A stretch of 64,000 nucleotides of DNA from Leeuwenhoekiella marinoflava DSM 3653 (lineage in GTDB: Bacteria; Bacteroidota; Bacteroidia; Flavobacteriales; Flavobacteriaceae). This document shows positions 40,212 to 49,751 of the stretch, piece after piece. The stretch is taken from positions 17,403 through 81,402 of the forward strand of contig NZ_FQUN01000022.1 in the NCBI RefSeq assembly GCF_900129005.1, read 5' to 3'. Position numbers and translations under genes: made by a program. Every line of letters starts with the position of its first letter. Position 1 is the first letter of the stretch. The notes beneath the pieces were generated by a model. The model was not told where the DNA came from. It made no database searches and was given only the letters and a program-made list of their open reading frames with translations.

Positions 40212-42755
40212 TTAATATCCTTCTAAACTTCGCTTCAAATACGGAGCTGTTCTACTTTGCTTGTTTGCCGCAACAGCTTCTGGTGTTCCTGTAATTACAA
40301 TCTTTCCACCTTCATTACCGGCTCCGGGACCTATGTCTATTACCCAATCGCTAGCGGCGATCACTTGCATATCGTGCTCAACAACAAGCACTGTATTGCC
40401 TGCAGCGACCAGGTTACTCAGTTGTACTTGTAGCTTTTCTACATCGGTAGGATGCAGGCCGGTTGTAGGTTCGTCTAAAATATAAAGTGTTTTTCCGCTA
40501 TTTCCGCGTTGTAATTCCTTGGCGAGTTTAATGCGTTGTGCCTCTCCTCCAGAAAGTTCGGTGGCGGGTTGTCCCAGGCGTAAATAGCCCAAGCCAACAT
40601 CTTTTAACAACCTAAGCGGTTTATTTACACTCGAATCATCTCTAAAAAAGTCAGCAGCCTGCGATACGGTCATATCCAGAACCTGAGCGATATTTTTCTC
40701 TTTATAAGTAACTTCTAAAGTTTGATCATTATAACGCGTGCCGTTGCAAGCCGGACAAGGTGCATAAACGCTGGGTAGAAAAAGTAACTCGACCATCACG
40801 GCACCTTCTCCCTCACAATTGGGGCAGCGCCCTTTGCCTACATTAAATGAAAACCTACCGGCTTTATATTTGCGTGATTTTGCCAATTCTGTAGATGCAA
40901 ATAACTTTCTTACCGTATCAAACAAACCGGTGTAGGTTGCCAGATTAGACCGAGGTGTTCTTCCAATAGGTTTCTGGTTAACCACAACCATCCGTTTTAG
41001 GTGTTCTGCACCAGCGGAAATATGACCGTCCAGAGTTTCAACTTCTTGTTGCAGCAGATCTTCAGTATCTTCTTCGTCAGCAGGAGGGGTTCCCAGATGG
41101 GTTTTCATCAAGTTGACTAATGCCTGACTCACTAAACTACTTTTACCGGAGCCTGAAATCCCAGTAACACTGGTTAAAACTCCTAGCGGAAAAGAAACAT
41201 CTAGTTTGTTGAGGTTATTTCTAGTAATGCCGGAAAGTGTTAACCACTCTTTAACTTCTCGTCGCTGTGATTTTAGAAGTGGAAGCTCGTTGAATAAATG
41301 CGTTCTCGTTTTTGAAGTGGTACAATCTTTTAAACCTTCCGGCGGACCGCTATACAAAATAGTACCGCCGCCTTCTCCGGCATCGGGACCTACATCAACC
41401 AGCCAATCGGCTTGACGAACGACTTCTAGCTCGTGTTCTACTACGAAAATGGAATTTCCTCCAGATTTCAACATCTCTAAAGTTCTGAGTAATGCCTCTG
41501 TATCTGCCGGGTGCAAACCCGCTGAAGGTTCGTCTAACACATAAACCACTCCAAAGAGATTGCTACGCACTTGTGTCGCGAGTCGTAAACGCTGATGTTC
41601 TCCCGGTGATAGCGTAGGTGTACTGCGTTCTAAGGATAAATAGCCAAGACCTAAATCAAGCAGTACGTCAATACGTCTCACAAAATCTTCTGCAATACGC
41701 TGCGTCACGATAACTTTTTCTTGATTGGTAGTCGTTAGTTTTTTCAATTCTGAAGCTGAACCGTCGCTATATGGCGTAAAAACTTCGTGTAATTTTTTAA
41801 GTGGAATTCTTGAAATATCGGCGATATCATAACCAGCAAAAGTGACAGAAAGTGACTCGGGTCGTAAACGTTTTCCATTACAGTTGGGGCAGGTGCTGCC
41901 TATCATATAGTGAGCAACCCGCTTCTTCATCGATGCGCTGGGCGAATTTGCATACGTGTGTAAAATGTAATTTTTAGCACTTGTATACGTCCCTTTATAA
42001 CTGGGTTGTTCGTTGCGTTTGAGCGCTTCCTGAACCTCTTGTGGACTGCGGTCCCGATAGACCGGAACGGTGGGAGTTTCTTCCGTAAAGAGAATCCAAT
42101 CCCGTTGTTCTTGCGGAAGCTCTTTCCACGGAAGATCTACATCATAGCCTAGTGTAACCAAAATATCTCTCAAGTTTTTACCTTGCCAGGCTTTTGGCCA
42201 GGCGGCTATTGCGCGTTCTCTGATGCTTAAAGTATCATCCGGTACGAGACTTTTTTCGGTTACGGTATATATATTTCCCAGGCCGTGACACTCGGGGCAA
42301 GCACCTTCGGGTGTGTTGGTTGAAAACGAATCGGCATAGAGTAGGGGCTGACCCGCAGGGTAATTTCCGGCACGGGAATACAGCATGCGTAGCAAGTTAG
42401 AGAGTGTGGTTACCGATCCCACTGTAGAACGCGTAGATCCCGAACTGCGTTGCTGTTGTAAAGCTACAGCAGGAGGAAGTCCTGCAATCTCATCGACTTC
42501 AGGAATGGGCATCTGATTGAAAAGGCGTCGTGCATAGGGAGAAACCGACTCCAGATACCGGCGTTGTGCTTCGGCATACAACGTACCAAAAGCGAGAGAT
42601 GATTTACCCGAACCTGAGATTCCGGTAAACACCACTAGTGCATCGCGTGGGATTTTTAATGAAACATCTTTAAGGTTGTTTTGGCGGGCACCTTTAACCG
42701 TGACATAGCCTTGCGCTAACGTATTTTTTTTGTTCTCCTTTTGCATGGCGCCCAA
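40212..42755 (-). CDS. UvrA-like excinuclease subunit (short paralogue)
   Basis: An 847-residue ABC-class ATPase related to UvrA, the damage-recognition subunit of nucleotide excision repair. Two Walker A motifs ([10 protein letters not shown], twice), two ABC signatures ([17 protein letters not shown]) and Cys zinc modules ([16 protein letters not shown]) are present. It is about 100 residues shorter than E. coli UvrA and resembles the UvrA2/drug-resistance-type paralogues that lack the UvrB-binding domain, so a role in protection against DNA-binding antibiotics is possible. Starts at 42755 or 42746. Confidence 0.88.
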   Translation of the reverse strand: MGAMQKENKKNTLAQGYVTVKGARQNNLKDVSLKIPRDALVVFTGISGSGKSSLAFGTLYAEAQRRYLESVSPYARRLFNQMPIPEVDEIAGLPPAVALQQQRSSGSTRSTVGSVTTLSNLLRMLYSRAGNYPAGQPLLYADSFSTNTPEGACPECHGLGNIYTVTEKSLVPDDTLSIRERAIAAWPKAWQGKNLRDILVTLGYDVDLPWKELPQEQRDWILFTEETPTVPVYRDRSPQEVQEALKRNEQPSYKGTYTSAKNYILHTYANSPSASMKKRVAHYMIGSTCPNCNGKRLRPESLSVTFAGYDIADISRIPLKKLHEVFTPYSDGSASELKKLTTTNQEKVIVTQRIAEDFVRRIDVLLDLGLGYLSLERSTPTLSPGEHQRLRLATQVRSNLFGVVYVLDEPSAGLHPADTEALLRTLEMLKSGGNSIFVVEHELEVVRQADWLVDVGPDAGEGGGTILYSGPPEGLKDCTTSKTRTHLFNELPLLKSQRREVKEWLTLSGITRNNLNKLDVSFPLGVLTSVTGISGSGKSSLVSQALVNLMKTHLGTPPADEEDTEDLLQQEVETLDGHISAGAEHLKRMVVVNQKPIGRTPRSNLATYTGLFDTVRKLFASTELAKSRKYKAGRFSFNVGKGRCPNCEGEGAVMVELLFLPSVYAPCPACNGTRYNDQTLEVTYKEKNIAQVLDMTVSQAADFFRDDSSVNKPLRLLKDVGLGYLRLGQPATELSGGEAQRIKLAKELQRGNSGKTLYILDEPTTGLHPTDVEKLQVQLSNLVAAGNTVLVVEHDMQVIAASDWVIDIGPGAGNEGGKIVITGTPEAVAANKQSRTAPYLKRSLEGY

Positions 42756-42818
42756 TATAGAAAGAACCTGTTAGGCAACCTGTGGAATTTAGTAAATATT
42801 AGCAGTTGATGCAGTCTT

Positions 42819-43571
42819 CTAATCTTCCCAGTTTCTAAGTCTGTCTAAGTATAGATACGATTCTACAAACTCCCGGTGTGCAGTACTGGTCATAATTTCC
42901 AACAGCTTTAATGCTGAAATATAGCTAGCTAAATTACCATTTGAAGAAAGAAACTTACCATCTTTCACATACGTAACAAGGCTATCATCTTGCACTTTCA
43001 AAGCCGGATAATCTTTTTGTAATTGTTTTCCGCCGCCAATCCAGGTGACGATTTTATGATTGTCTGCAATCCCCGAAGCACCTATGAGCTGTGCTCCCCC
43101 ACAGTTGCTCACGGTATATTGGGTTTCCTTATTCTTTCTTTTGATAAAGTTTACGATTGCTTTATTGTGTATCTGTGCATACATATCATAAGCACTGGGT
43201 ACGAAAAGCGCATCGAGTTGCGGGCAGTTTTCAAAAGTATAATCCGGTAGAAAATGCATGCCCTCCTCAGTAGTGATTGGCTTTTTGGTTTCTGCGATGG
43301 TGATCACGTTAAAAAGTTGTTTTCCCGCTTCAGAAGATTTGGCAAAAACATCAGAAGTTGCAATCACTTCGCTTTGCAAAACACCGTTATACATAAGAAG
43401 ACCAATGGTAGGCAAGTTTGAATCAAACGGTCTTAAGTGTTTTGTAAGCGTGTCTCCTTCAGCTACAGTTTCAATAGCCTTTATATCTTTTGCGTTATGC
43501 TTCGATTTTTCAGTATTACAGCTAATCAAAGCAGTAGCAATAATGATTAATGTGACTCCTAATTTTTTCAT
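42819..43571 (-). CDS. DJ-1/PfpI-family lipoprotein
   Basis: A 250-residue protein starting at MKKLGVTLIII, with a lipobox (ATALISC). The DJ-1/PfpI fold shows its nucleophile elbow as NCGGAQ in VSNCGGAQLIGASG (Cys conserved) and the N-terminal GLLMYNGVLQSEV. Family members act as amidases, glyoxalases, chaperones or regulators. A lipid-anchored location is unusual for DJ-1 but known in Bacteroidota. A longer frame from 43598 is unlikely. Confidence 0.8.
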   Translation of the reverse strand: MKKLGVTLIIIATALISCNTEKSKHNAKDIKAIETVAEGDTLTKHLRPFDSNLPTIGLLMYNGVLQSEVIATSDVFAKSSEAGKQLFNVITIAETKKPITTEEGMHFLPDYTFENCPQLDALFVPSAYDMYAQIHNKAIVNFIKRKNKETQYTVSNCGGAQLIGASGIADNHKIVTWIGGGKQLQKDYPALKVQDDSLVTYVKDGKFLSSNGNLASYISALKLLEIMTSTAHREFVESYLYLDRLRNWED

Positions 43572-43632
43572 AGTTGTTTGTATTTTTTTAATGGTCAAGA
43601 TTGCAGTGCTTTTAGACCTATATCTAAGTCTT

Positions 43633-44169
43633 TTACTTCTTTATTATTTCTTGCTCATAAAATGAATCCCAAAAGGATTTATCATATTCCACTCGATATA
43701 ATGAATTTTCGTTTTTGTTGTTATATTGGTGAAATTCTATTTTTTCTACTTCATCTACTTCAAAATCAAATAATTTAGAATCTAGAATTTTTGTTCTAAT
43801 TATCTCGTTATGATTTTTATCCTCAAATTCCTTATAAGAACTATTAAAATAGGAAGTAGCATAATACCTTCCATTTTCAAAAACATCAGTGTAGATACAA
43901 ATATTCTCTTCTTTGATCTTAACTGAAATTATAGTTTCATAAGCATCATAGTGCTTATAATACTTTGCTATTTCCTCTTTATTTAATGTGGTTTCCCAAT
44001 TCTCAACAACCTTTTTGATAGCAAAATTCTCTTTAGCGATATAAACTCTTCCTGAATATTTTGTAGGATACCCTCTATTGGTGTAGTTCCATTTGTTCCG
44101 CTCATTCTCAAAAGCTAAGATGTAAAGACCTTCATCTTCAGGTAGGGCTGACTTAACGAATTTTAGTTT
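43633..44169 (-). pseudogene. Start-less gene remnant (C-terminal fragment)
   Basis: An open frame of about 179 codons on the minus strand ends with TAA at 43633-43635 and runs back to a TAA at 44170-44172. It contains no methionine and no plausible ATG, GTG or TTG start near the beginning. Codon use and composition are clearly protein-like (NRGYPTKYSGRVYIAK; SGRVYIAKENFAIKKVVENW; YRVEYDKSFWDSFYEQE). It is probably the C-terminal part of a larger lost protein, directly downstream of the BACON-like lipoprotein gene. The family is not recognised with confidence. Confidence 0.6.
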
Positions 44170-44175
44170 TTATTG

Positions 44176-45123
44176 TTAATCTAGTCGTTCAACAGTATAA
44201 GTCCCTGTTGGTGCAATCTCAATCCATTTACCTTCAATAATTTTCTCGGCAGATGTTCTGTTATTAATCAAATGAAGCTGATACGAAATTTGGCGCTGCC
44301 TGAATTCTACTTCAGTTGTAAAGGAAGATTCTCCTGCTGGTACAGTTATGCTTTCCATTTTATTAAATTCGTGAGGTTGTTGTACCCATTCTGAATTGTA
44401 TAAGCTTTGGACTTCATTAAAATGGATGGTGTCGTCGTATAGATCTGTAGGTACATCTACAGCTATAGAATCGTCTTTTAACCAAATAAAAGCATCCTTT
44501 TCAGAGCTTTGAAAACGAGATTGCTTTAGTATGTTGATACCTTCGTAGGGTGAAAATTTAAAGGATAAAGGCTGTTCTGTTTTAAAGTTTCTTTTGATTC
44601 CTTCTTTAACAAAAATCGAGTCCCCATCTTCCTCTTTTAGTAAAAAATCGATACCAACATATTGGTAACCTTGAGATATCTTTTGAGTAACATCTATTTT
44701 TTTATGTTGGTTTCCAGAGCTTAATACTATTGTAAAACTAAATGGTTCTCCTGTGCTGTTCTCTAATAACTCAACATTAAGACTAGAAGCGGCTGTTCGT
44801 GTGATTGTAAAACCTTTTATTCCCCAATCTGCTGTCAATTTACCAGTGTCGTCTAAGCTTAATGGAATGTTTTGTTGTGTTAACTCACCATTTTGAGTAT
44901 AAATATCTCCGTGTATTTTCATGTTTCCATCTTTGTTCAATATTTTTGAGATATCCCAATCACCATTTGTAAATGCTATTTCAGTCTCGCCTCCTTCAGC
45001 TTCCATCACAATCGAATTAACCGATGGTTGTATGCTGTTTATTTCATCTTTGTCACTGCTACAAGACAAGATACTCATTGTTAAAACTAATCCTATGCTT
45101 ATTCTCATTCTCAAGGGGTTCAT
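44176..45123 (-). CDS. BACON-domain-like lipoprotein
   Basis: A 315-residue surface or periplasmic lipoprotein with lipobox MSILSC. Start MNPLRMRISIG was chosen over one 24 codons upstream. The mature part has a beta-sandwich pattern like BACON domains (VMEAEGGETEIAFTNGDWDI; LTADWGIKGFTITRTAASS) of Bacteroidota lipoproteins, which are linked to adhesion or glycan handling. No partner is near. The 3' end abuts a start-less remnant (43633-44169), which could once have been part of a longer locus. Confidence 0.6.
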   Translation of the reverse strand: MNPLRMRISIGLVLTMSILSCSSDKDEINSIQPSVNSIVMEAEGGETEIAFTNGDWDISKILNKDGNMKIHGDIYTQNGELTQQNIPLSLDDTGKLTADWGIKGFTITRTAASSLNVELLENSTGEPFSFTIVLSSGNQHKKIDVTQKISQGYQYVGIDFLLKEEDGDSIFVKEGIKRNFKTEQPLSFKFSPYEGINILKQSRFQSSEKDAFIWLKDDSIAVDVPTDLYDDTIHFNEVQSLYNSEWVQQPHEFNKMESITVPAGESSFTTEVEFRQRQISYQLHLINNRTSAEKIIEGKWIEIAPTGTYTVERLD

Positions 45124-45444
45124 TTTATACTGCTTATAAGGTTTTACAGGAAGTTCTGGAATCTGATTGTGTACAGCAATATCTAAATTACGCATGATTT
45201 AGGTATTTAATTATTTGTTGGTAGGAGAAACAAATTTGGGGTCCTGTAATTACTTTTTTTAATTACGAATTTCTTTTGCGTACGTTGCATAAACTATCAA
45301 AAAAAGAGCGTAAACCAACACGAAAATCGTCAAAGAGCAGTTGGAATAGGTGAGTAGCATATGTTTTAGTACAAATTCAAGAATAGCTATTAAACCTTAC
45401 TAAAGGTCCAAATGATTTACAGTTTGTTTGGTATGATTTTGACT
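45124..45444. other. Intergenic region, nothing recognised
   Basis: About 320 bp between the BACON-like lipoprotein and a small membrane protein, both on the minus strand. AT-rich; I see no coding frame, terminator or repeat that stands out. Confidence 0.5.
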
Positions 45445-46008
45445 TTAAGTTTTATGAATTGTATATACTTTATTGCTCAAATAGCTGTTTACGAGTTTTT
45501 CAGTCATGATGCCGCCCATTACTACACCAATAATTCTAAACAATGCTATTTCAGTTGAATTTGCTAAGAGAATGCCTGATAGGTAACCCAATAAAATCCC
45601 CGTAATTATTAGAGCGTAGTATTTATAAAGTTTTTCTTTTGCGACTTTTAGAGCTTGTGTATTTACATCTTTAAAGTCTCTATTATCAACAAGGAAATAG
45701 TTTAAGTTGAGTAAGAAATTTTCAAATAATTCGCTAAATGCTTTAGATGTCAAAATGTTATTATGATTTACCCTATGCGTAATTAAAGCTTTATTGTTTT
45801 TTGAAAAATGCACCTCAATTTCCATTTCCCAATTTAAAGGATTATCCTCCCAACTATTTAAAAAAGATGGCTTTTTGAAAAAAAATATAGTATCATTCCC
45901 TACCGCTAACTGTTCAAAGTCGTAAGTTTTAAAATAATCGTTGATCTTATTCCTTATAACTAAAGTATCATCAATGTCTAGTTTAAAATTTTTATGATAA
46001 CCTTTCAT
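45445..46008 (-). CDS. Hypothetical protein with two C-terminal membrane helices
   Basis: A 187-residue protein of unknown family. Soluble alpha/beta N-terminal part (about 1-120: VIRNKINDYFKTYDFEQ; NWEMEIEVHFSKNNKALITHRV), then two hydrophobic segments (YYALIITGILLGYLSGILLA and FRIIGVVMGGIMTEKLV). ATG 46008 was chosen, since an earlier start would overlap the next gene. A C-terminal anchor with cytosolic domain is likely. Confidence 0.6.
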   Translation of the reverse strand: MKGYHKNFKLDIDDTLVIRNKINDYFKTYDFEQLAVGNDTIFFFKKPSFLNSWEDNPLNWEMEIEVHFSKNNKALITHRVNHNNILTSKAFSELFENFLLNLNYFLVDNRDFKDVNTQALKVAKEKLYKYYALIITGILLGYLSGILLANSTEIALFRIIGVVMGGIMTEKLVNSYLSNKVYTIHKT

Positions 46009-46102
46009 TGGGCATAAAATTAATGGGTTATGATTTATTTTATATCTGTTTAATTTAGTGAAAATTTCTTCAAGTTTAATTTCAAATAGAAAAGAACACC
46101 TA

Positions 46103-46435
46103 TTAAGACGTACTTTTCTCCAAATATTCAAACTCGTAGAAGGTTTCTCGTACCGGATTAAAATCTGCTATTTTTTTTGAAATCTCAGATTTTGGAACTA
46201 CTTCTTCAGCAAACGTATCAAACGTTTCTTTAGATTCCCAGGTTGCATAATTAGTCACAAGGGTCTTATCTTCACTAACCAGAATTTGAGAAGAGATGAA
46301 GCCCGTAGCGGCATGTACTTCTTGCTCAAAAAATGCTGTAATTAGGGAATGTAAAGTTTGAAATTGTTCTTGTTGTATATTGAAACGTACGATGACGTAG
46401 TAGGTGTTTTGCATTGTTTTATGCTTAATTTTCAT
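46103..46435 (-). CDS. ABM-family (antibiotic biosynthesis monooxygenase-like) protein
   Basis: A 110-residue dimeric ferredoxin-like protein: YYVIVRFNIQQEQFQTLHSL, GFISSQILVSED, YATWESKETFDTF. Members of this family act as monooxygenases or as small-ligand scavengers. It overlaps the upstream NAD(P)H-dependent reductase by 11 bp if the first ATG is used, and MQNTYYV (46414) is an alternative start. The pairing with a flavin reductase is typical of quinone or reactive-species metabolism. Confidence 0.82.
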   Translation of the reverse strand: MKIKHKTMQNTYYVIVRFNIQQEQFQTLHSLITAFFEQEVHAATGFISSQILVSEDKTLVTNYATWESKETFDTFAEEVVPKSEISKKIADFNPVRETFYEFEYLEKSTS

Positions 46436-46970
46436 TTAAATAAGTCTGAAATTTTTGTAGTTTGACGGTGAATAATTCTTGCTGTTTTGAGTCTGTGATT
46501 GCTCCTTCATCAAAAAAGTGATTGAAAGAAGGAAGATGAAAGCTACTTACCAGATGAGCGCCAAATAATGGAAAAAGATCTTTTGAAATTTTCATAACGT
46601 TTGACTCTGGGTTTTTACCGGGACTTGTGCCCAACAGAAATACCGCTTTGTCGTGCCAAATATTACGCGTATTTATACGTGACATCCAATCCCAAAGATT
46701 TTTAAATACGCTGGTAAAGAGTCCGTTGTGTTCTGCAAGCGAAATGATGACTCCATCACTTTCCCGAATTAATTTTGAAAACCGAATAGCATGTTCCGGT
46801 ACCCCAGATTCTTTTTCTAAATCAAAAGAGTAAATAGGAAGTTCAAAATCTCTGAGATCCAAGATGCTTACTTCTACGTCATTCAATTGATTTGCTGCGA
46901 AGGTTGCAAATTTTTTATTGATAGATTGTTTGCTGTTAGAAGCGCCAAAGGCGATTATTTTTTTAGTCAT
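46425..46970 (-). CDS. NAD(P)H-dependent FMN reductase
   Basis: A 181-residue flavodoxin-like flavoprotein (FMN_red family). FMN-binding segment IIAFGASNSKQSINKKFA and the SLAEHNG/FTSVFKNLWDWMSR region, with HDKAVFLLGTSPG. It reduces flavins or quinones with NAD(P)H. Coupled to the ABM-type gene (overlap). Confidence 0.87.
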   Translation of the reverse strand: MTKKIIAFGASNSKQSINKKFATFAANQLNDVEVSILDLRDFELPIYSFDLEKESGVPEHAIRFSKLIRESDGVIISLAEHNGLFTSVFKNLWDWMSRINTRNIWHDKAVFLLGTSPGKNPESNVMKISKDLFPLFGAHLVSSFHLPSFNHFFDEGAITDSKQQELFTVKLQKFQTYLNEN

Positions 46971-47224
46971 TTAAATCTGAATTTTAAGGGTTTCAAAAAT
47001 AACGAAAATGATACAGCTGTTCCGGCTATATCCCATTCCTTAAGAAAATTTTAGTCGTTTTTATACCTGCTGAATTTGATAAAAAATCAAGAGGCTGAGT
47101 ACGGTAGTGAGTGCAGTTGCTCGGACGGATACGCTTTTAAAGTATACTTTAAATACTTCGAGTTCCAATTACCTCAAGTATCCTTTAATTTGGGAATGAT
47201 GTGATGTATAGGTTTAGATATGAT

Positions 47225-47608
47225 TTACAGGACTTTCACTGCTTTTTTATTTTCATCTACAGCCACAAAAGTGAATTCACCGGAAACTGCTTTTTCTCTG
47301 TAATCAGTATACATTTCTTCAACAAAGATATCTACACCCACTTTTAAACTGGTATTTCCCACGTGGGTGACACAGCCTATAAGTTCAACAATTGTACCTG
47401 CCGGGATGGGTTTTTTAAAATCTATTTTATCACTGCTTACCGTTACCATTTGTTGCCTGCTAAAGCGGGTGGCGGTAATAAAAGCTGTTTCATCCATAAG
47501 TTGCATGGCGGTACCTCCAAAGAGGGTATCGTAATGATTGGTTGTGTTTGGAAACACAGCTTTAAAAATTGTAGTACGCGATTTAGCTATTTTCTGTTCT
47601 AAATTCAT
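47225..47608 (-). CDS. Hotdog-fold acyl-CoA thioesterase
   Basis: A 127-residue hotdog thioesterase of the YciA/BACH group. The segment NHYDTLFGGTAMQLMDETAF holds the catalytic Asp/Glu region and DKIDFKKPIPAGTIVELIG. It hydrolyses acyl-CoA. The start overlaps the PAS gene stop by 4 nt (ATGA), so the two are coupled. Confidence 0.88.
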   Translation of the reverse strand: MNLEQKIAKSRTTIFKAVFPNTTNHYDTLFGGTAMQLMDETAFITATRFSRQQMVTVSSDKIDFKKPIPAGTIVELIGCVTHVGNTSLKVGVDIFVEEMYTDYREKAVSGEFTFVAVDENKKAVKVL

Positions 47609-48174
47609 GAGTTGACTTGTCTTTCAAAAGCAATAAAATGTGTGGTTTTCTCATTGTATAAGGGAATGATTTTAACCTCACACGTATAAGGCTCATTATT
47701 TTTTTTATGATTGATGATGACTTCTTGAAAAGGCTGCTTGAGTTTTAGTTTTTCACGGATGCTTTTTTTGCTCTCTGGCGTGGTCTGTTTGCCTTGTAAA
47801 AAGGCAGGTTTTTTATGAAGCGCAAATTCTTTTGAATAGCCGGTCATTGCGGTAAAGCCTTCGTTTACCCAAAGGATATGTTGTTGCGCATCGGTGAGAA
47901 TTAAAGCTTCATAAGCGGTTTCAGAAAAAAGCTGTTTAATATCGTTTTTCCAGTTAAATTTTTTCGCCTGTTTAAAAATGTAATCCCGTTCCATACGTTT
48001 ACGAGCAGCTTCTAGCTGCTTGCTTTGTCCTTGCATACACACATCCCAACTGAGCAACGGCATAGTTTTAGTACTCGCAGTTTCAAGCTGAGGTTTTACT
48101 CTTTGATACTTTTTATCGGTTAGCTGGGAGAGATAGAGATCTAAACCCATCATATCGGTGAGGTTGTTTTTCAT
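47605..48174 (-). CDS. LOV-like PAS protein lacking the photoactive cysteine
   Basis: A 189-residue protein: a helical N-terminus of about 80 residues, then one PAS domain (about 85-185) closely resembling a LOV photoreceptor core (ILWVNEGFTAMTGYSKEF; FLQGKQTTPESKKSIREKL). The LOV motif GRNCRFLQG reads HKKPAFLQG, so the adduct-forming cysteine is replaced by proline, and the flavin-contact Asn and Gln have changed to Cys and Glu. It probably does not form a photoadduct; it might bind flavin or signal differently. Coupled to the thioesterase gene. Confidence 0.75.
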   Translation of the reverse strand: MKNNLTDMMGLDLYLSQLTDKKYQRVKPQLETASTKTMPLLSWDVCMQGQSKQLEAARKRMERDYIFKQAKKFNWKNDIKQLFSETAYEALILTDAQQHILWVNEGFTAMTGYSKEFALHKKPAFLQGKQTTPESKKSIREKLKLKQPFQEVIINHKKNNEPYTCEVKIIPLYNEKTTHFIAFERQVNS

Positions 48175-48261
48175 AGACTTTTATTCTGGAGATATTATGC
48201 TTAAGCACTATGCTATACTTAGGGTTGAAAGTTAAGCTTTCTGACTAAGAATGCCTGAACA

Positions 48262-48307
48262 ATACCGCCCGGGTAGATCCCGATATCGGGATCTACCCGG
48301 GCGGTAT
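48262..48307. repeat. 46-bp perfect palindrome
   Basis: The 23-nt arms (48262-48284 and 48285-48307) are exact inverted copies with no loop, starting ATACCGCCCGGGTAGATCCC on the left. Such a structure can extrude as a cruciform or form a long RNA hairpin; no T-run follows. Its core, CCCGATATCGGG, resembles the other CCCGATA-type palindromes in this window. Confidence 0.9.
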
Positions 48308-48360
48308 ATGAAAGCTAAACGGCAAAGCACGGTAGAACCTGTTTTTGGAACCTTAACTCT

Positions 48361-48374
48361 CCCGATAGCTCGGG
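48361..48374. repeat. Short CCCGATAGC-type palindrome
   Basis: CCCGATAGCTCGGG, an imperfect inverted repeat, about 55 bp after the 46-bp palindrome. Related copies are at 50021 and 54241. Confidence 0.6.
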
Positions 48375-48461
48375 ATTATGAGGCTGAGAAAAGCAACTCC
48401 TGAGTCGTCTAAAAAAAGTTGACCGTTTTTGGGTGGCTTTTACATCAGATCCAAATAGAGC

Positions 48462-49751
48462 TTAAAGGTTGTCTACACTTTTGTATTGCAACTGAATTAC
48501 GGCATCATCAGCTTCATTAATTTCTTGCAGCGCGCGTTTATAGTCCTGTAAGCTGTTGATCACAATGCCATGGGTATGCGCTTTTAGCGTAGAGAAAAAC
48601 TTTAATTCAAACCAAACTTTTGCAAGCAGTTTTTGCTCTTCCGAAGTGAGCTCAACACCCTCCTCAGTTAAGCTGTTGATTTTTTTTCTAGCAGCCTCTT
48701 TTATCATCTGTTGTGTGTTTTCATCGGTGGGCAGGTTGCGTACGGCACCTATGATGAAAAAGTATTTTCCGTAGCCAACTTTATGAAGATATGCGTTTCC
48801 ATATTTTTGTTTATAACGCTCAGGATCAGCTTGGCGAACTTTAGCAAGAGAATCTCGTATAGCAAACGAATTTTCTAATCTATCGATACCTGCTTCATAT
48901 TTACCACCAGCCATCAGGACGCCATTTTCGGTAACAGGATACTGTTCAATAACCGCCTGATACAAGTCGGTAGCAACGGTAAATTGTGTAGCAAAGTAGT
49001 TGCCCGGATTATAAAACGTATCAAATAAGCGGTAGGGTAACATCATACTTATAGGATCTGCATCGTGCTGCCAAGAAAGGCTTTGCGAAAAGCTCTGATT
49101 TAAAGGGGTGTAAAACGATTCTACAGGACCAAAAGGGTTGCCTAATGGCGCTTGTGTTTGGGTGTCTATACCGGCTCCCATTGTCTCGTGGTATGGATAT
49201 TCTTGGTCAAACAATGTCGTTTCACCTGCTACCACAGTAAAATGTCTCGTGTTCGTCGCGCGATCGTAGGTCGTGGTACTGATGCTGTTTGTAGCTGCGT
49301 TAGTGTAGGTGGTACTTACTAATTCGCCATTTTGATACGCATATATTGTGGTGCCAGAGGTATCAACCACCGTTTTTTGCCTGGGCAACCCAGCTTCGTA
49401 TGCTGTAGTAAACCATAGAGAACCATCCGGGCGGTAGTATGTTGACTCCAAAGGCAGGTTGTCTTCGCTGCGACTTACCTCCATATAAAGATGCTGCTGC
49501 GGATAACTCGCATAGACCTGAGCCGATTTAATAAAGCCATTTTCATAATACTCAAATACTTCTGTGGGTGAGCCGTCTATGTTTTGATACTGGGCATTTT
49601 TGATCCAGCCATTGTCGTAGGTGCTTTCAATTTTAAAATTGAGGGAAGGCTTTATATTGAAATCAGGTTGCTGAAGCATCTCGTCGTCGCGCTCACAAGA
49701 GGCTAAGAGGAAAGTAAGACTAAATAGCAGGAAACTTAGGCGTTTTAACAT
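48462..49751 (-). CDS. Lipoprotein with YwqK-like repeats, possible MACPF/CDC-like C-terminus
   Basis: A 429-residue lipoprotein (LTFLLASC, Cys19). The first half has repeated Y-x-x-G-x-I/L-type strands (YDNGWIKNAQYQ; YYENGFIKSAQVY; YYRPDGSLWFTTAY) like YwqK/MORN-type repeats. The C-terminal half (about 235-429) reads NAYLHKVGYGKYFFIIGAVR and later HGIVINSLQDYKRALQEIN, which recalls the conserved beta-strand region of MACPF/CDC pore-forming folds. This second match is weak and is only inference. No immunity-type or secretion gene is beside it. Confidence 0.65.
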   Translation of the reverse strand: MLKRLSFLLFSLTFLLASCERDDEMLQQPDFNIKPSLNFKIESTYDNGWIKNAQYQNIDGSPTEVFEYYENGFIKSAQVYASYPQQHLYMEVSRSEDNLPLESTYYRPDGSLWFTTAYEAGLPRQKTVVDTSGTTIYAYQNGELVSTTYTNAATNSISTTTYDRATNTRHFTVVAGETTLFDQEYPYHETMGAGIDTQTQAPLGNPFGPVESFYTPLNQSFSQSLSWQHDADPISMMLPYRLFDTFYNPGNYFATQFTVATDLYQAVIEQYPVTENGVLMAGGKYEAGIDRLENSFAIRDSLAKVRQADPERYKQKYGNAYLHKVGYGKYFFIIGAVRNLPTDENTQQMIKEAARKKINSLTEEGVELTSEEQKLLAKVWFELKFFSTLKAHTHGIVINSLQDYKRALQEINEADDAVIQLQYKSVDNL

